A stretch of DNA of 64,000 bases from NCBI GenBank assembly GCA_964498075.1, contig CAZCGA010000013.1, positions 12,633 through 76,632 on the forward strand, given 5' to 3'. A program made the translations under genes and the position numbers. This stretch comes from CAZCGA01 sp964498075 (GTDB lineage Bacteria > Desulfobacterota > Binatia > HRBIN30). The notes beneath the pieces were generated by a model that worked only from the letters and a program-made list of their open reading frames with translations, did not search any database and had not been told where the DNA came from. This document shows, piece after piece, positions 9,364 to 18,590 of this stretch (position 1 is the first letter of the stretch; each line of letters begins with the position of its first letter).

Positions 9364-10260
9364 ATGACGGTCATCGAGCTCGGCAACTCCCTTCTCCGGT
9401 TGCGGTTCATCCCTGAGGTCGGCGGCAGCGTCACGGATCTCTCGGTGCGCCGCGGCGGCGACTGGGTCGCGCTGATGCGCCGCGGACCCGAGCCGCTGCC
9501 GCGCTCGTCGGACGGCGCCAGCTTCACGCTCGCCCCCTACTCGAACCGCCTGCGCAACGGTGCGTTCGCGTTCGAAGGCAAGGCCTACCAGCTGCGCCAC
9601 GCCGAGAAGCACGCCAGCCACGGCGACGTCCGCGACCGGCCGTGGCAGCTCGCGAAGCAGACGGCGAGGGACGCGCTCCTGACCTTCGACTCGCGGGCGT
9701 TTCCGGACGTGAACTTCCCGTTTCCGTTCGGCGCGCAGGTCCACTATGTGCTGGAGGACAACCGGCTGCACACACAGCTCACCATCACCAACACCGGCAG
9801 CACGCGCATGCCTGCAGGCGGCGGCTTCCACCCGTACTTCAACCGCGCGCTCGGCGGTCAAGACGAGAACGTCGAGCTGGAGGTTGCGGTGGGCGGCGTC
9901 TACCCGACGGGCGACCTGCCGCTGCCCAGCGGTCCGATGATCGCGGTACCGCCCGAGCAGGACTTCAGTCGGCTGCGACCCCTCGACGTCACCCTCGATC
10001 ACTGCTTCGGCGGGTGGAACGGCCGCGCGGTCATGCACTGGCCGAAGAGCCGTACCCGTCTGCTCATGGAGGCCACTGCGTCGATGCGGCACGTCATCAT
10101 CTACTCGCCCCACGGCCAGCCCTTCTTTGCCCTCGAGCCCGTGATCAACGTCAACGACGGCTTCAACCTCATGGCGCGGGGCCAGCGCGACACCGGAGTG
10201 GTCGTTCTCGAGCCGGGTGACAAGGTCGCCGCCGCGTTCACGCTCACGTTCGAAGCATGA
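9364..10260 (+). CDS. aldose 1-epimerase family protein
   Basis: The protein (298 residues from ATG 9364) matches the galactose mutarotase-like fold: L-A-P-Y-S-N-R-L-R-N-G-A-F near the N-terminus, H-G-D-V-R-D-R-P-W, G-G-G-F-H-P-Y-F with the catalytic-type His, and a V-T-L-D-H-C-F strand. These enzymes interconvert alpha and beta anomers of sugars. An in-frame GTG at 9346 would add six residues. Its stop overlaps the start of the next gene by the four bases ATGA at 10257-10260, so the two are translationally coupled. Confidence 0.82.
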   Translation: MTVIELGNSLLRLRFIPEVGGSVTDLSVRRGGDWVALMRRGPEPLPRSSDGASFTLAPYSNRLRNGAFAFEGKAYQLRHAEKHASHGDVRDRPWQLAKQTARDALLTFDSRAFPDVNFPFPFGAQVHYVLEDNRLHTQLTITNTGSTRMPAGGGFHPYFNRALGGQDENVELEVAVGGVYPTGDLPLPSGPMIAVPPEQDFSRLRPLDVTLDHCFGGWNGRAVMHWPKSRTRLLMEATASMRHVIIYSPHGQPFFALEPVINVNDGFNLMARGQRDTGVVVLEPGDKVAAAFTLTFEA

Positions 10261-10994
10261 TCCTTCAGGAACACGCGACGGACATCCAGACCCCGACCGG
10301 CCCGATGCGGACGTACGTCTTGCGGCCGGTTGCGTCCGGCACGTATCCGGGCGTCGTCTTCTACTCCGAGATCTTTCAGGTGACCGCACCCGTTCGTCGC
10401 GCCGCGGCGATGCTCGCCGGCAACGGTTTCGTGGTCGCGGTGCCGGAGGTCTACCACGAGTTGGAGCCGCGGGGCACGGTGCTCGCGTACGACAACGCCG
10501 GCAAGGATCGCGGCAACGCCGACAAGTTTGCCAAGTCGGTATCGGCGTACGACAGCGACGCGCGCGCGACTCTCGACCACCTGCAGTCGCAGCCGTACTG
10601 CACGGGCAAGCTCGGCGTGATGGGTATCTGCCTCGGCGGTCATCTCGCCTTTCGCGCTTGCATGAACCCCGACGTGCTCGCGGGTGCCTGCTTCTATGCC
10701 ACCGACATCCACACGCGCACCCTCGGGAAGGGCCAGCGTGACAACACCTTGGATCGTCTCGGCGAGATCCGCTGCGAGCTGCTGATGGTCTGGGGCCGCC
10801 AGGATCCGCACATCCCACGCGAGGGGCGGGCGCTGATCTACAATGCCATGACGGATGCGGGTTTGAGCTTCACCTGGCACGAGTTCAACGCCGCACACGC
10901 CTTCATGCGCGACGAGGGCGAGCGCTACGACCCGGCCTTGGCACACGTCTGCTACGCGCTGGTCTTCGAGCTGTTCAAGCGTCGGCTTGGGTGA
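10257..10994 (+). CDS. dienelactone hydrolase family protein
   Basis: This 245-residue alpha/beta hydrolase has the family's cysteine nucleophile in M-G-I-C-L-G-G-H (Cys125), Asp183 in W-G-R-Q-D-P-H and His214 in N-A-A-H-A-F. These form the Cys-His-Asp triad of dienelactone hydrolases. Members open lactones such as dienelactone in aromatic degradation, although many act on other esters. It is coupled by ATGA overlap to the aldose epimerase, and convergent with the SnoaL-like gene that follows. Confidence 0.9.
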   Translation: MILQEHATDIQTPTGPMRTYVLRPVASGTYPGVVFYSEIFQVTAPVRRAAAMLAGNGFVVAVPEVYHELEPRGTVLAYDNAGKDRGNADKFAKSVSAYDSDARATLDHLQSQPYCTGKLGVMGICLGGHLAFRACMNPDVLAGACFYATDIHTRTLGKGQRDNTLDRLGEIRCELLMVWGRQDPHIPREGRALIYNAMTDAGLSFTWHEFNAAHAFMRDEGERYDPALAHVCYALVFELFKRRLG

Positions 10995-11003
10995 GACGGC
11001 CGG

Positions 11004-11387
11004 TCAGAGCGACGGCAGCACCGCCGCCGGGTTCCAGTATTCTCGCCAGCTGTAGATCAAGCCGTCACGGATTTCGGCGACGCTCATGCCGTGCCAGTGG
11101 ATCTGCTGGCCGCCGTCGCGGCGCTCGATGGCGATCTCCCACTCGGCCAGCACCATCGCGCCGTGCACCGCAATGTGGTCGAAGTCGAACCGCACCGGCC
11201 GCGAGAACGCAAACGACTGGCGCACGAGGTCGGCGAACGCCGGGCGCCCGCGCAACGGTTCGGCGTGCACCGGTGACTGAAAGCTCATGTCCTCGGCCCA
11301 GAGATCCAGGTACGCATCGAGGTCCTCGCGCAGCCAGGCTTGGCGGCGCCGCTCGAAGAGCGCGACCGCGTCATCTCGCGTCAGCAC
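11004..11387 (-). CDS. SnoaL-like / NTF2-fold protein
   Basis: A 127-residue NTF2-fold protein showing A-W-L-R-E-D-L-D-A-Y-L-D-L-W-A-E-D-M-S-F, G-R-P-A-F-A-D-L-V-R and a closing strand pair ending in a Y-S-W-R-E-Y-W stretch. It is on the same strand as, and 15 bases downstream of, the LLM oxidoreductase and so probably shares its mRNA. It is a different subfamily from the homologue at 4.1-4.5 kb. The activity is unknown. Confidence 0.68.
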   Translation of the reverse strand: MLTRDDAVALFERRRQAWLREDLDAYLDLWAEDMSFQSPVHAEPLRGRPAFADLVRQSFAFSRPVRFDFDHIAVHGAMVLAEWEIAIERRDGGQQIHWHGMSVAEIRDGLIYSWREYWNPAAVLPSL

Positions 11388-11402
11388 GGCACACTCCTGA
11401 GC

Positions 11403-12338
11403 TCACCGGAAGGCGGGGATCACTTCGCGGCCGAATAGCTCGGTGGCTTCGAGGCGATCGACGCGGCCGAACATGGCGATGAAGTGCGTGACGCCGACCG
11501 CCACGAACTCCTTGATGCGCGCGATCACCTGCTCCGGCGTGCCGGCGATCATACGCTGATCGAGCTGCTCGGCGGCGGCGCCGAAGCGTTCCGCCCGCTT
11601 CGCCAGGCGGTACTGCAGCCGCTCTTCCGTGGCCTCGATGAGCAGGTTGCCGAACCAGCTCTTTTCGATTGCCGCCGCATCGCGCCCGACGGCGCGGCAA
11701 TGTGCCTCCAACACGGGGATCTTGTCCGCGAAATCACTCAGGCTGCCGCCGAAGTTCCAGCGGTCAGCGTGCTCGGCGACGATGCGGAGCAGGACCTTCT
11801 CGCCGCCGCCGCCGACCATGATGGGCGGGTGCGGCTTCTGTACCGGCTTCGGATTGCACCACGCGTCCTGCACGCGGTAGTGCTTGCCCACGAACCTGGC
11901 CTTCTCCTCTGTCCACATCAGCTTGCAGATGCGCAGCGCCTCGTCGAGCTGGCGGAGCCGAGTGCCGATGGTTGGGAAGTCATAGCCGTAGGCGGTGAAC
12001 TCTTGCTCGTACCAGCCGGCGCCGAGGCCGAACTCCAAACGGCCGTTGCTGATGTGATCGACGCTGGCGGCCATCTTCGCCACCAACGCCGGATGCCGGT
12101 AGCCGTTGCAGGCAACGAGGGTTCCGAAGCGTAAGCTCGAGGTCTCGCGCGCCAGCGCCGCCATCAACGTCCAGCACTCGAGCGAATCATCCCAGGCGGG
12201 GGTGACCACGCCGTAGAAGTGATCGTCGAGCCACACCGAGTCGTAGCCGAGTCTCTCCGCCGCTTGCCAGTGGCGCGCCAGGACTTCGAACGGTGCCCCT
12301 TCGAGCGGCGTCTGGATGCTGAAGCGGATGCGCGTCAT
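11403..12338 (-). CDS. LLM-class (F420- or flavin-dependent) oxidoreductase
   Basis: This 311-residue luciferase-like monooxygenase-fold protein contains A-E-R-L-G-Y-D-S-V-W-L-D-D-H-F, a region around L-R-F-G-T-L-V-A-C-N and R-H-P-A-L-V-A-K-M-A-A-S-V-D, and G-L-G-A-G-W-Y-E-Q-E-F. The latter is typical of the F420-associated branch of the family. It ends with I-P-A-F-R. The likely cofactor is F420 or FMN; no F420 biosynthesis gene is visible here. It is followed by the SnoaL-like gene in an apparent two-gene operon. Confidence 0.85.
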   Translation of the reverse strand: MTRIRFSIQTPLEGAPFEVLARHWQAAERLGYDSVWLDDHFYGVVTPAWDDSLECWTLMAALARETSSLRFGTLVACNGYRHPALVAKMAASVDHISNGRLEFGLGAGWYEQEFTAYGYDFPTIGTRLRQLDEALRICKLMWTEEKARFVGKHYRVQDAWCNPKPVQKPHPPIMVGGGGEKVLLRIVAEHADRWNFGGSLSDFADKIPVLEAHCRAVGRDAAAIEKSWFGNLLIEATEERLQYRLAKRAERFGAAAEQLDQRMIAGTPEQVIARIKEFVAVGVTHFIAMFGRVDRLEATELFGREVIPAFR

Positions 12339-12512
12339 CGCCGTACGTCTCCCGTGCTGGTTGCGCGTGGACCATTACTCGACTCTGCAGCGCCGGTCCA
12401 GCCCCGTCTTGCTACCGCGACAACCATCTGGTATCCGGCGTCTTCCTACAGCGGCCCCAATGGAGTATCCATGGAGCCTCACGGCACCCTACAGCTGCAA
12501 CGGAGGACAATC

Positions 12513-13295
12513 ATGCGTGCATGGTGCGACGGAATCCGCAAGTATGTCTCGATTGTGGCCTTCGCGGGTTTGGCGGCGCCGGCATACGCGGGGGGTGACG
12601 GCGTCATTGAAATCAATCAAGCCAGCGCACTGGCCGGCGGGGTGACACCAGGCGACACCCCAGGCTTCCCGATCACTATTGACGCGACCTTTACGGTCTC
12701 CAATCCCGCTCCGCCAACAAGCTTTCGCCTCACGGGCAACCTCTCGGTCAGCCAATTCTTGAACGGCAACGCCATCGACGTGGTGGCTCCGAATGTGACG
12801 ATCGATCTCAATGGATTCACGATCAGCTGCTTCATTGGGTCATGCTCTGCCAACGGAATTGGATCCCTGCAGGATAACGTCGCCGTTGTGAACGGCGTCG
12901 TACGCGGCATGAATAACGGCGTATCGCTTACCGGCAAAGGGGTACGCGTCGAGCGGGTCCGCGCATTCGACAACCAGGTCGACGGCATCCTGGTGGGGAA
13001 CGACTGCCTGATCGCAGGCAACATTGCGAACGGCAATACTTCCGATGGCATCCGCACCGCAATCGGGTGCACAATCAGTGGAAACACGGCAAACGATAAC
13101 GGCAACGACGGCATTTGTACGCTCGGAGGGTGCAACGTTACTGGGAACACAGTGAGTGGCAACACGGTCAAAGGACTGTTCCTCAGCGGCACCACCGGCT
13201 ACAGCAACAACGTCATCAACGGCAACGGCATCACGGTACAGAGCGGGGTCCCGACCGGCCTGAATCTGTGTAACGGAAGCACGACCTGCCCCTAG
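12513..13295 (+). CDS. secreted right-handed beta-helix repeat protein
   Basis: Start set at ATG 12513 because C-G-G-A-G-G lies upstream and a signal peptide (cleavage near A-Y-A-G, about residue 26) begins there. The longer open frame to 12219 overlaps the divergent LLM gene. The 260-residue product has NosD/pectate-lyase-type short repeats rich in Asn and Gly (G-N-T-A-N-D-N-G, G-N-T-V-S-G-N-T), each forming a coil turn. An N-terminal I-T-I-D-L-N-G-F-T-I motif is common in such proteins. It ends with a Cys-containing C-N-G-S-T-T-C-P tail. Surface role inferred; no catalytic residues recognised. Confidence 0.8.
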   Translation: MRAWCDGIRKYVSIVAFAGLAAPAYAGGDGVIEINQASALAGGVTPGDTPGFPITIDATFTVSNPAPPTSFRLTGNLSVSQFLNGNAIDVVAPNVTIDLNGFTISCFIGSCSANGIGSLQDNVAVVNGVVRGMNNGVSLTGKGVRVERVRAFDNQVDGILVGNDCLIAGNIANGNTSDGIRTAIGCTISGNTANDNGNDGICTLGGCNVTGNTVSGNTVKGLFLSGTTGYSNNVINGNGITVQSGVPTGLNLCNGSTTCP

Positions 13296-13327
13296 CAAGG
13301 GCTGTCTCGAGGCTGGCCACGGCGCGG

Positions 13328-14866
13328 ATGCTCAGCACGGGGGAACAGGTGAGCGGCCCATTTCAGACTGCACGGCGGATTGCGACGCTGGCGGCGCTCT
13401 GCACCATGCCGCTCGCGACGCACGCCGCGACGCCGTTGGGTGAGCTGCGCTACGCCCCAGACATCACCGTCGTGCTCGGGGCGAATGGGGTGACGGTCCG
13501 TGGCGGGAGCCTGGCGACGGAAATCAGTGGCACCGTCAGCCCCCTCACCCTCTCTCCATTCCCTCTCGGCGGCTATATCAATGCCTACACGGAGGACGCG
13601 GGGGACCCGCTGTTGGTCTTCGATACCACCGTCGATCTGTCCGCGTTCGCAGCGACGACGCTGATCGTCGAACCTCGGGACGTCGTGCGCTTGCACGGTA
13701 CAACCTACACCCTGGAGTTCCGCGGCGCCGATAACGGCGTGCCGGCCGGCGCGAAGATCGACGCCATCACGCGCATTGCGGACGACTACCTGGCCTTCTC
13801 ATTCGAGACCACCGTCACCCTGGCTGGCGCGACGTTTGCCGATGAGGACCTCGTCGGCTTCGACGGCAGCACGCGGAGCGTTGAATTCAGAGGCGCCGAT
13901 GCCGGCATTGCAGCGGGGCTCGATCTCGATGCGGCCTTCTGGTTACCCAACGGCCACTTGCTGCTGTCATTCGACGGGAGCGGCAGCGTGGGCGGCGTCT
14001 CTTTCGATGATGAAGACGTGCTCGAGTATGACAGAGTCGCAAACACTTGGGAGCTGGCCTACCGCGGCTCCGCCGCGCCGCACAACTGGCCCGCTGGCGC
14101 CGATCTCATGGCGGTATACGCCCTCCTTGCGGCGACGCCGACGCCGACGCTCACCCTCACACAGACGCCGACGCTGACCCCGACCGAGACACCCACGGAT
14201 ACCTTCACCGCCACGCCGACGTCGACCGAAACGTTTTCTTCGCCGCCGACTCCAACCCTCACGCTGACCTTCACACCGGCCTCAACCGAAACCTTCACCC
14301 CGACTTCGACCCTGACGCAGACGCCCTCCCTCACTGCAACCCCGACGCCAACCGAAACCCAGACCTCCACCTCCACACCAACGTCGACCGCAACGTTGAC
14401 TCCGACAGTCGTCCCAACCGAGACGCCGACCGAGACCCCCACCCAGACGTCAACTGAGACACTGACGTTCACTCCGACGCCGTCGCCAACTGACACACCG
14501 ACCGCCACGCCGACAAGCACCCCTACGCTGGAGGCTACCGCTGCACCGAGCCCCACGCTCACGGCAACGGGAACGCTGCCGTCCACAGAGACCCCGACCG
14601 CCACCCCGACGTTGAGCGTAACGGGCGTGCAGACTCCGACGACGACCCCGACCGCAACAGCATCGCCGCTGCCGACCGAGGGATGCGTCGGCGATTGCGG
14701 GGGGAACATGACGGTTTCCACGGAGGACCTGATCGCCATGGTGGACATCGCCCTTGGTCATGCACCGATAGCCGACTGTGCCAACGGTGATCGCAATGGC
14801 GACGCCACAATCACCGTGGATGAGATTGTGGCGGCGACGAACAACGCCTCCGGAGAATGCCCGTGA
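13328..14866 (+). CDS. secreted protein with Thr-Pro linker and dockerin-like C-terminus
   Basis: The 512-residue product starts with a signal peptide (cleavage near T-H-A-A) followed by about 240 residues holding two similar beta-rich units (F-R-G-A-D-N-G-V-P-A-G and F-R-G-A-D-A-G-I-A-A-G). About 180 residues of near-pure Thr/Pro with Ser, Glu, Leu and Ala follow. The last 60 residues begin C-V-G-D-C-G-G-N and contain D-L-I-A-M-V-D-I-A-L-G and N-G-D-R-N-G-D-A-T-I-T-V-D-E. That is a dockerin-type I pair of calcium loops. I expect an extracellular protein whose ordered N-domain is held away from the cell by a stiff linker. No cohesin was seen. Confidence 0.8.
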   Translation: MLSTGEQVSGPFQTARRIATLAALCTMPLATHAATPLGELRYAPDITVVLGANGVTVRGGSLATEISGTVSPLTLSPFPLGGYINAYTEDAGDPLLVFDTTVDLSAFAATTLIVEPRDVVRLHGTTYTLEFRGADNGVPAGAKIDAITRIADDYLAFSFETTVTLAGATFADEDLVGFDGSTRSVEFRGADAGIAAGLDLDAAFWLPNGHLLLSFDGSGSVGGVSFDDEDVLEYDRVANTWELAYRGSAAPHNWPAGADLMAVYALLAATPTPTLTLTQTPTLTPTETPTDTFTATPTSTETFSSPPTPTLTLTFTPASTETFTPTSTLTQTPSLTATPTPTETQTSTSTPTSTATLTPTVVPTETPTETPTQTSTETLTFTPTPSPTDTPTATPTSTPTLEATAAPSPTLTATGTLPSTETPTATPTLSVTGVQTPTTTPTATASPLPTEGCVGDCGGNMTVSTEDLIAMVDIALGHAPIADCANGDRNGDATITVDEIVAATNNASGECP

Positions 14867-14905
14867 GCTGAGAGTTTCCCGCCGCGTACGAGTAAATGGG
14901 TACGG

Positions 14906-15910
14906 ATGGAGCTTGCTGAGCAACTCGGAAACTACCTCCGCGCGCAGATGCCGGAGGCTGGTGATCTGCGGGTGACCGGGCTGGTGCGCAAGTCCGGCGG
15001 CGCCTCGCGTGAGACCTGGCTGTTCACTGCGAGCTGGCGGCAGAATGGCGCGGGCGGCGGGGGTGAGTTCGTGCTGCGCCGCGATCCGACCGGCAGCGTT
15101 CTCGAATCCGACCGCGCCCGCGAGTTCCAGGTCCTCAAGGCGTTGCACGGCAGCGGCATCCCGGTGCCGCGCATGCACTGGCTGGAGCTGGGCACGCAGT
15201 GGCTCGAGCGGCCCTTCTTCATCATGGAACGCGTCGACGGGCAGGCGCCGGTGGGCACCTTTCCAGCCGGCTATCCGCCCGCCGTGCAAGCACGCGTCGC
15301 CGAGCAGTTCATCGACATCCTGGCGCGCATCCATCGGCTCGATTGGCAGGCACACGGTCTCGCTTCGCTGGGTGTGCCCGCACCCGGCATCGATGCAGCA
15401 CGCACCCAGCTGGGGACTTGGCGCCGCATCTACCAGCAAGAGTGCTTGGAGCCACACCCCATCTTGGAGGACGCGTTCCTATGGCTCTCCGCGCACCTGC
15501 CGTCGACCGAGCGCGTTGCGCTGGTGCACGGTGACTACCGCTCGGGCAACTATCTGTTCACCGACGACGGCACGGTCACCGCGATGCTCGATTGGGAGAT
15601 GGTACACCTCGGTGATCCGATGGAGGACCTGGGCTGGGCGTGCATGCCGTTCTGGAGCGGGCGCGGCCTCGTCGTCGGCCTGACGACGCGCGCAGACTTC
15701 CTGGCGCGCTACGAGCGCACCAGTGGGATCCCGGTCGACGAGCAGCACGTGTTCTTCTATGAGATCCTCGGCACGGTGAAGATGGCGGTGATTGCGTTGA
15801 CCGGCGTCCGGACGTTTGTGGACGGCAGGACCTCTGAGGCTTCGATGCCGCTCATCGGCTTCCTGGTCCCACGGCTGCTGCGCGATCTGACGACGCAGCT
15901 CGAACTGTGA
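14906..15910 (+). CDS. phosphotransferase family protein (APH fold, ACAD10-like)
   Basis: The 334-residue kinase-fold protein carries the catalytic loop V-H-G-D-Y-R-S-G-N-Y-L-F and the metal-binding D-W-E-M-V-H-L-G-D-P segment, typical of the APH family. The subgroup found near acyl-CoA dehydrogenases in bacteria is suggested by the D-P-M-E-D-L-G-W segment and the next gene. The likely substrate is a hydroxyacyl-CoA or other small alcohol rather than an antibiotic, by analogy with ACAD10/11. It is followed after seven bases by the small DUF6285-like gene. Confidence 0.82.
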   Translation: MELAEQLGNYLRAQMPEAGDLRVTGLVRKSGGASRETWLFTASWRQNGAGGGGEFVLRRDPTGSVLESDRAREFQVLKALHGSGIPVPRMHWLELGTQWLERPFFIMERVDGQAPVGTFPAGYPPAVQARVAEQFIDILARIHRLDWQAHGLASLGVPAPGIDAARTQLGTWRRIYQQECLEPHPILEDAFLWLSAHLPSTERVALVHGDYRSGNYLFTDDGTVTAMLDWEMVHLGDPMEDLGWACMPFWSGRGLVVGLTTRADFLARYERTSGIPVDEQHVFFYEILGTVKMAVIALTGVRTFVDGRTSEASMPLIGFLVPRLLRDLTTQLEL

Positions 15911-15917
15911 GGCGGTG

Positions 15918-16418
15918 ATGCGTCCCGACATTGGCGATCTCATCCAAGGGATCAAACGGACATTGACCGAAGAGATCCTGCCCACGGTCAGCAGTGACTT
16001 TGCGCGCGAGCAGCTCGCCTACACCTTATTCCTCTGCGAGCACCTGGCGACGCGATGGGACCGGGCGCACATCTCCACGGCTGAGGAGCACGCCGACCTG
16101 CGTGCGACGCTGACGGCCGCGGTGGAGATCGGACGCCGCGCCGGCGCCGCGCCGCCCGGTGTACATGCGATCCTCGACGCGACCGCGGTCGTACTGGCTG
16201 CCGAAGAGGCGGCAGGTCCGCGGCCGCTCAGTGTCACGACAGCCTCCGTCACCGATCTCAAGCGGGCGCTCGTCCGCATTCTCGACGCCTGCGCGACTGC
16301 GGAAGCCGCAGCAATCGATGCGTGCGCCGAGATCCGCGACACGCTCCGGGGGTTCATGAAGCGGCAGCTGGTTCGCGATGAGGAGTGGGTCAACACCGCA
16401 CAGATCGGGTGGTGGTAG
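15918..16418 (+). CDS. DUF6285-like small helical protein
   Basis: A 166-residue, mostly alpha-helical protein with no catalytic motif I recognise. The opening R-P-D-I-G-D-L-I-Q-G-I-K-R-T-L-T-E-E-I-L-P resembles DUF6285 proteins, which usually lie beside APH-type phosphotransferases, exactly as here. ATG 15918 was chosen; a GTG at 15915 directly precedes it. Seven bases separate it from the phosphotransferase, so an operon and a functional pair are likely. The role is unknown. Confidence 0.55.
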   Translation: MRPDIGDLIQGIKRTLTEEILPTVSSDFAREQLAYTLFLCEHLATRWDRAHISTAEEHADLRATLTAAVEIGRRAGAAPPGVHAILDATAVVLAAEEAAGPRPLSVTTASVTDLKRALVRILDACATAEAAAIDACAEIRDTLRGFMKRQLVRDEEWVNTAQIGWW

Positions 16419-16434
16419 ACGCCGGACTAAACCA

Positions 16435-17802
16435 ATGGCACGCCCTACACACGGTGATCCCGCAACTCTCTATCGCGCCAAGCACAAGACGCTGCGCGAG
16501 GCGGTCGATCTGATTCGTCGGGACGACACGCTGGCCGCACCCATTGCCACGGGACAGCCGGCGGCGTTTCTTGGCGCGCTTGGGGAGCGCAGCGACTACA
16601 ACGGTCTCACGATCTTCACGGGTCTGCTCATCGAGCCCTACGCGGTGTTCCAGCAACCGGGGGTGCGCCTGATCAGCGGCTTTTACGGACCGATCGATCG
16701 GATGCTGAAGTCGGCCGGCGCCAACGTGCAGTACCTGCCCGCGGATTTTCTCGGCTGGGAGCGCTACGCGCTCCTGTCGCGGCCGCGCGTCGTCGTCTCC
16801 GCGTTGGCGCCGATGGATGAACGCGGCTTCCTCAGCTTCGGGCTGCACGCCGGCGCATCGTTCAACGCTTTCATGGAGGCGGCACGCGACCCGCACCGAT
16901 TGGCGATCGGCGAAATCAATCGTGGTATGCCGACCGTGTTGGGGCTCGGACGACTCGGCGGGCATCGCATCCACATCTCGGAGATCGACTGCGTCGTCGA
17001 GTCGGACCGCCCGGTCTTCGAGCTTCCGGAGGTCCCGATGACGGACGAGGACCGCGCCATCGCCCAGCATGTGGAGCGACTGATCGAGGACGGGGCGACG
17101 CTACAGATCGGCATCGGCTCGATTCCCAACAGCGTGGCGCAGCTGCTGGCGGACGGGAAGAAGGGCGACTTCGGGATCCATACCGAGATGCTGGTGGACG
17201 GCATCATGCGGCTGCACCAGGCGGGCAAGGTGACCAATCACAAGGGCGTCTACGACGGCTTCTCCGTCGCCACGTTCGGCGCCGGCAGCAAGCAGCTCTA
17301 CGAGTGGATGGATCACAACCCCGAGGTGCGCATGCTGCCGGTCGCCGCGGTCAACGATCCGGCCATCATCCGGCGCAACCGGCGCATGGTCAGCATCAAC
17401 GGCGCGCTGGCGATCGACCTGTCCGGCCAGGTCATGGCCGACACCATCGGGCAGCGGCAGTACTCGGGTGTCGGCGGACACGAGCTGTTCGTCATCGGCG
17501 CGCACGACAGCCACGAAGGCCGTAGCATCATCTGTCTGCACTCCACGGCAACCGTCGGCGGCAAACGACTCTCCAGTATCGTCGCCAGCCTGCCGTTGGG
17601 GACACCGGTGACGACGCCGCGGCATCACGTGCAGTTCGTCATCACCGAGTACGGCGTTGCCAATCTCGGTATGCTCACCGACACGGAGCGCGCGCGAGCG
17701 TTGGTCGAGGTCGCGCACACGGACTTCCGGGAGGAGCTGCGCGCCGCGGCCCGCGAAGGCTACCCTCTCCCAAGCGACGACTCTTGCGGTACGCATGCGT
17801 GA
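16435..17802 (+). CDS. acetyl-CoA hydrolase/transferase family protein (4-hydroxybutyrate CoA-transferase type)
   Basis: The 455-residue protein moves CoA between a short acyl-CoA and a carboxylic acid through a glutamyl-CoA intermediate. Family marks include I-G-I-G-S-I-P-N-S-V-A-Q-L-L, F-G-I-H-T-E-M-L-V-D-G, the Y-S-G-V-G-G-H-E-L-F turn and S-I-I-C-L-H-S-T-A. The end is V-I-T-E-Y-G-V-A-N-L-G followed by H-T-D-F-R-E-E-L. ATG 16435 was preferred over the upstream GTG 16378, which lies inside the preceding gene. The last eight bases overlap the ECF S-component start, so the two are coupled. Confidence 0.87.
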   Translation: MARPTHGDPATLYRAKHKTLREAVDLIRRDDTLAAPIATGQPAAFLGALGERSDYNGLTIFTGLLIEPYAVFQQPGVRLISGFYGPIDRMLKSAGANVQYLPADFLGWERYALLSRPRVVVSALAPMDERGFLSFGLHAGASFNAFMEAARDPHRLAIGEINRGMPTVLGLGRLGGHRIHISEIDCVVESDRPVFELPEVPMTDEDRAIAQHVERLIEDGATLQIGIGSIPNSVAQLLADGKKGDFGIHTEMLVDGIMRLHQAGKVTNHKGVYDGFSVATFGAGSKQLYEWMDHNPEVRMLPVAAVNDPAIIRRNRRMVSINGALAIDLSGQVMADTIGQRQYSGVGGHELFVIGAHDSHEGRSIICLHSTATVGGKRLSSIVASLPLGTPVTTPRHHVQFVITEYGVANLGMLTDTERARALVEVAHTDFREELRAAAREGYPLPSDDSCGTHA

Positions 17803-18589
17803 CGTCATCGACATGTGGGGCAACACGCGGATGGTCGTGCTCACGGCGATGAGCGCGTCGCTGTACGCAGCGATTCTGATCCCCTTCAAGGTGCTGCCCA
17901 TCATTCCGGGCGTCACCGAGTTCCGGCCGGCGAACGCGGTCCCGGTGGTGTGCTCGTTCCTGTTCGGCCCCGCAGGCGCATGGGGCGCAGCGATCGGCAA
18001 CGTCATCGGCGACTTCTTCGGTGGCATCGGCCCGGGCGATCTCTTCGGCTTCGCCGGCAACTTCATGTACGGTCTCATCCCATACAAGGCGTGGGAAGCG
18101 CTGACCGACGCCGATCCGGTGCCGCACACGCTGCCGGCGTGGATCGCGTTCGTCGCGGTGGTGCTGTTGTCGAGCGCCGCGTGCGCCTTGACCGTCGCGT
18201 GGGGCATCAACCTGCTCGGCTTCGTGCCGTTCTCCGTGCTCGCCAACATCATCCTGATCAACAACTTTGTGGTCGCCGTCGTGCTGACGCCGTTTCTGCT
18301 CGCGGTGATGTATCCGCGCGTCAAGCGCGCCCGGCTCCTGTACCGCGACGTGCTGCGGCGACCCGCGGAACGCACCCCGCGACGTCGCGCGTTGAGTCGC
18401 TTCGGGTTGTTGCTGGTGGTGGTGGCAACGCTGGGGGGAATGGTCGCGGGCAACCTGCTGTCGACCGGCCGTCTCAACGTGCCGTTCTTTGCCCCGGCCG
18501 CTATGGCGAACGCCACGCACAACGCGGATGTGGGCTTCGGCTTGCTCCCGCTGATCGCGCTGCTGCTCATCGGCGTCGCTCTGATGTAG
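17795..18589 (+). CDS. ECF transporter substrate-binding (S) component
   Basis: The 264-residue membrane protein has six or more hydrophobic segments: L-Y-A-A-I-L-I-P-F-K, P-V-V-C-S-F-L-F-G-P-A-G-A-W-G, and G-N-V-I-G-D-F-F-G-G. This is the S-component pattern of an energy-coupling factor importer, with a further C-terminal helix after a basic stretch around 190-210. Its start lies inside the CoA-transferase end, and EcfA begins one base after its stop. Substrate is not readable from the sequence; QueT-like or vitamin-binding S components are the closest impression. Confidence 0.8.
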   Translation: MRDVIDMWGNTRMVVLTAMSASLYAAILIPFKVLPIIPGVTEFRPANAVPVVCSFLFGPAGAWGAAIGNVIGDFFGGIGPGDLFGFAGNFMYGLIPYKAWEALTDADPVPHTLPAWIAFVAVVLLSSAACALTVAWGINLLGFVPFSVLANIILINNFVVAVVLTPFLLAVMYPRVKRARLLYRDVLRRPAERTPRRRALSRFGLLLVVVATLGGMVAGNLLSTGRLNVPFFAPAAMANATHNADVGFGLLPLIALLLIGVALM

Positions 18590-18590
18590 C

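Noticed and set aside
14130..14690. Short tandem DNA repeats that could be taken for a CRISPR array
   Set aside because: Units are irregular and code for Thr-Pro; no constant repeat with unique spacers is present, and no cas gene is in the window.
14059..14748. A minus-strand Val/Gly-rich open frame opposite the Thr-Pro linker
   Set aside because: It is the antisense of a low-complexity repeat, producing an artificial repetitive product.
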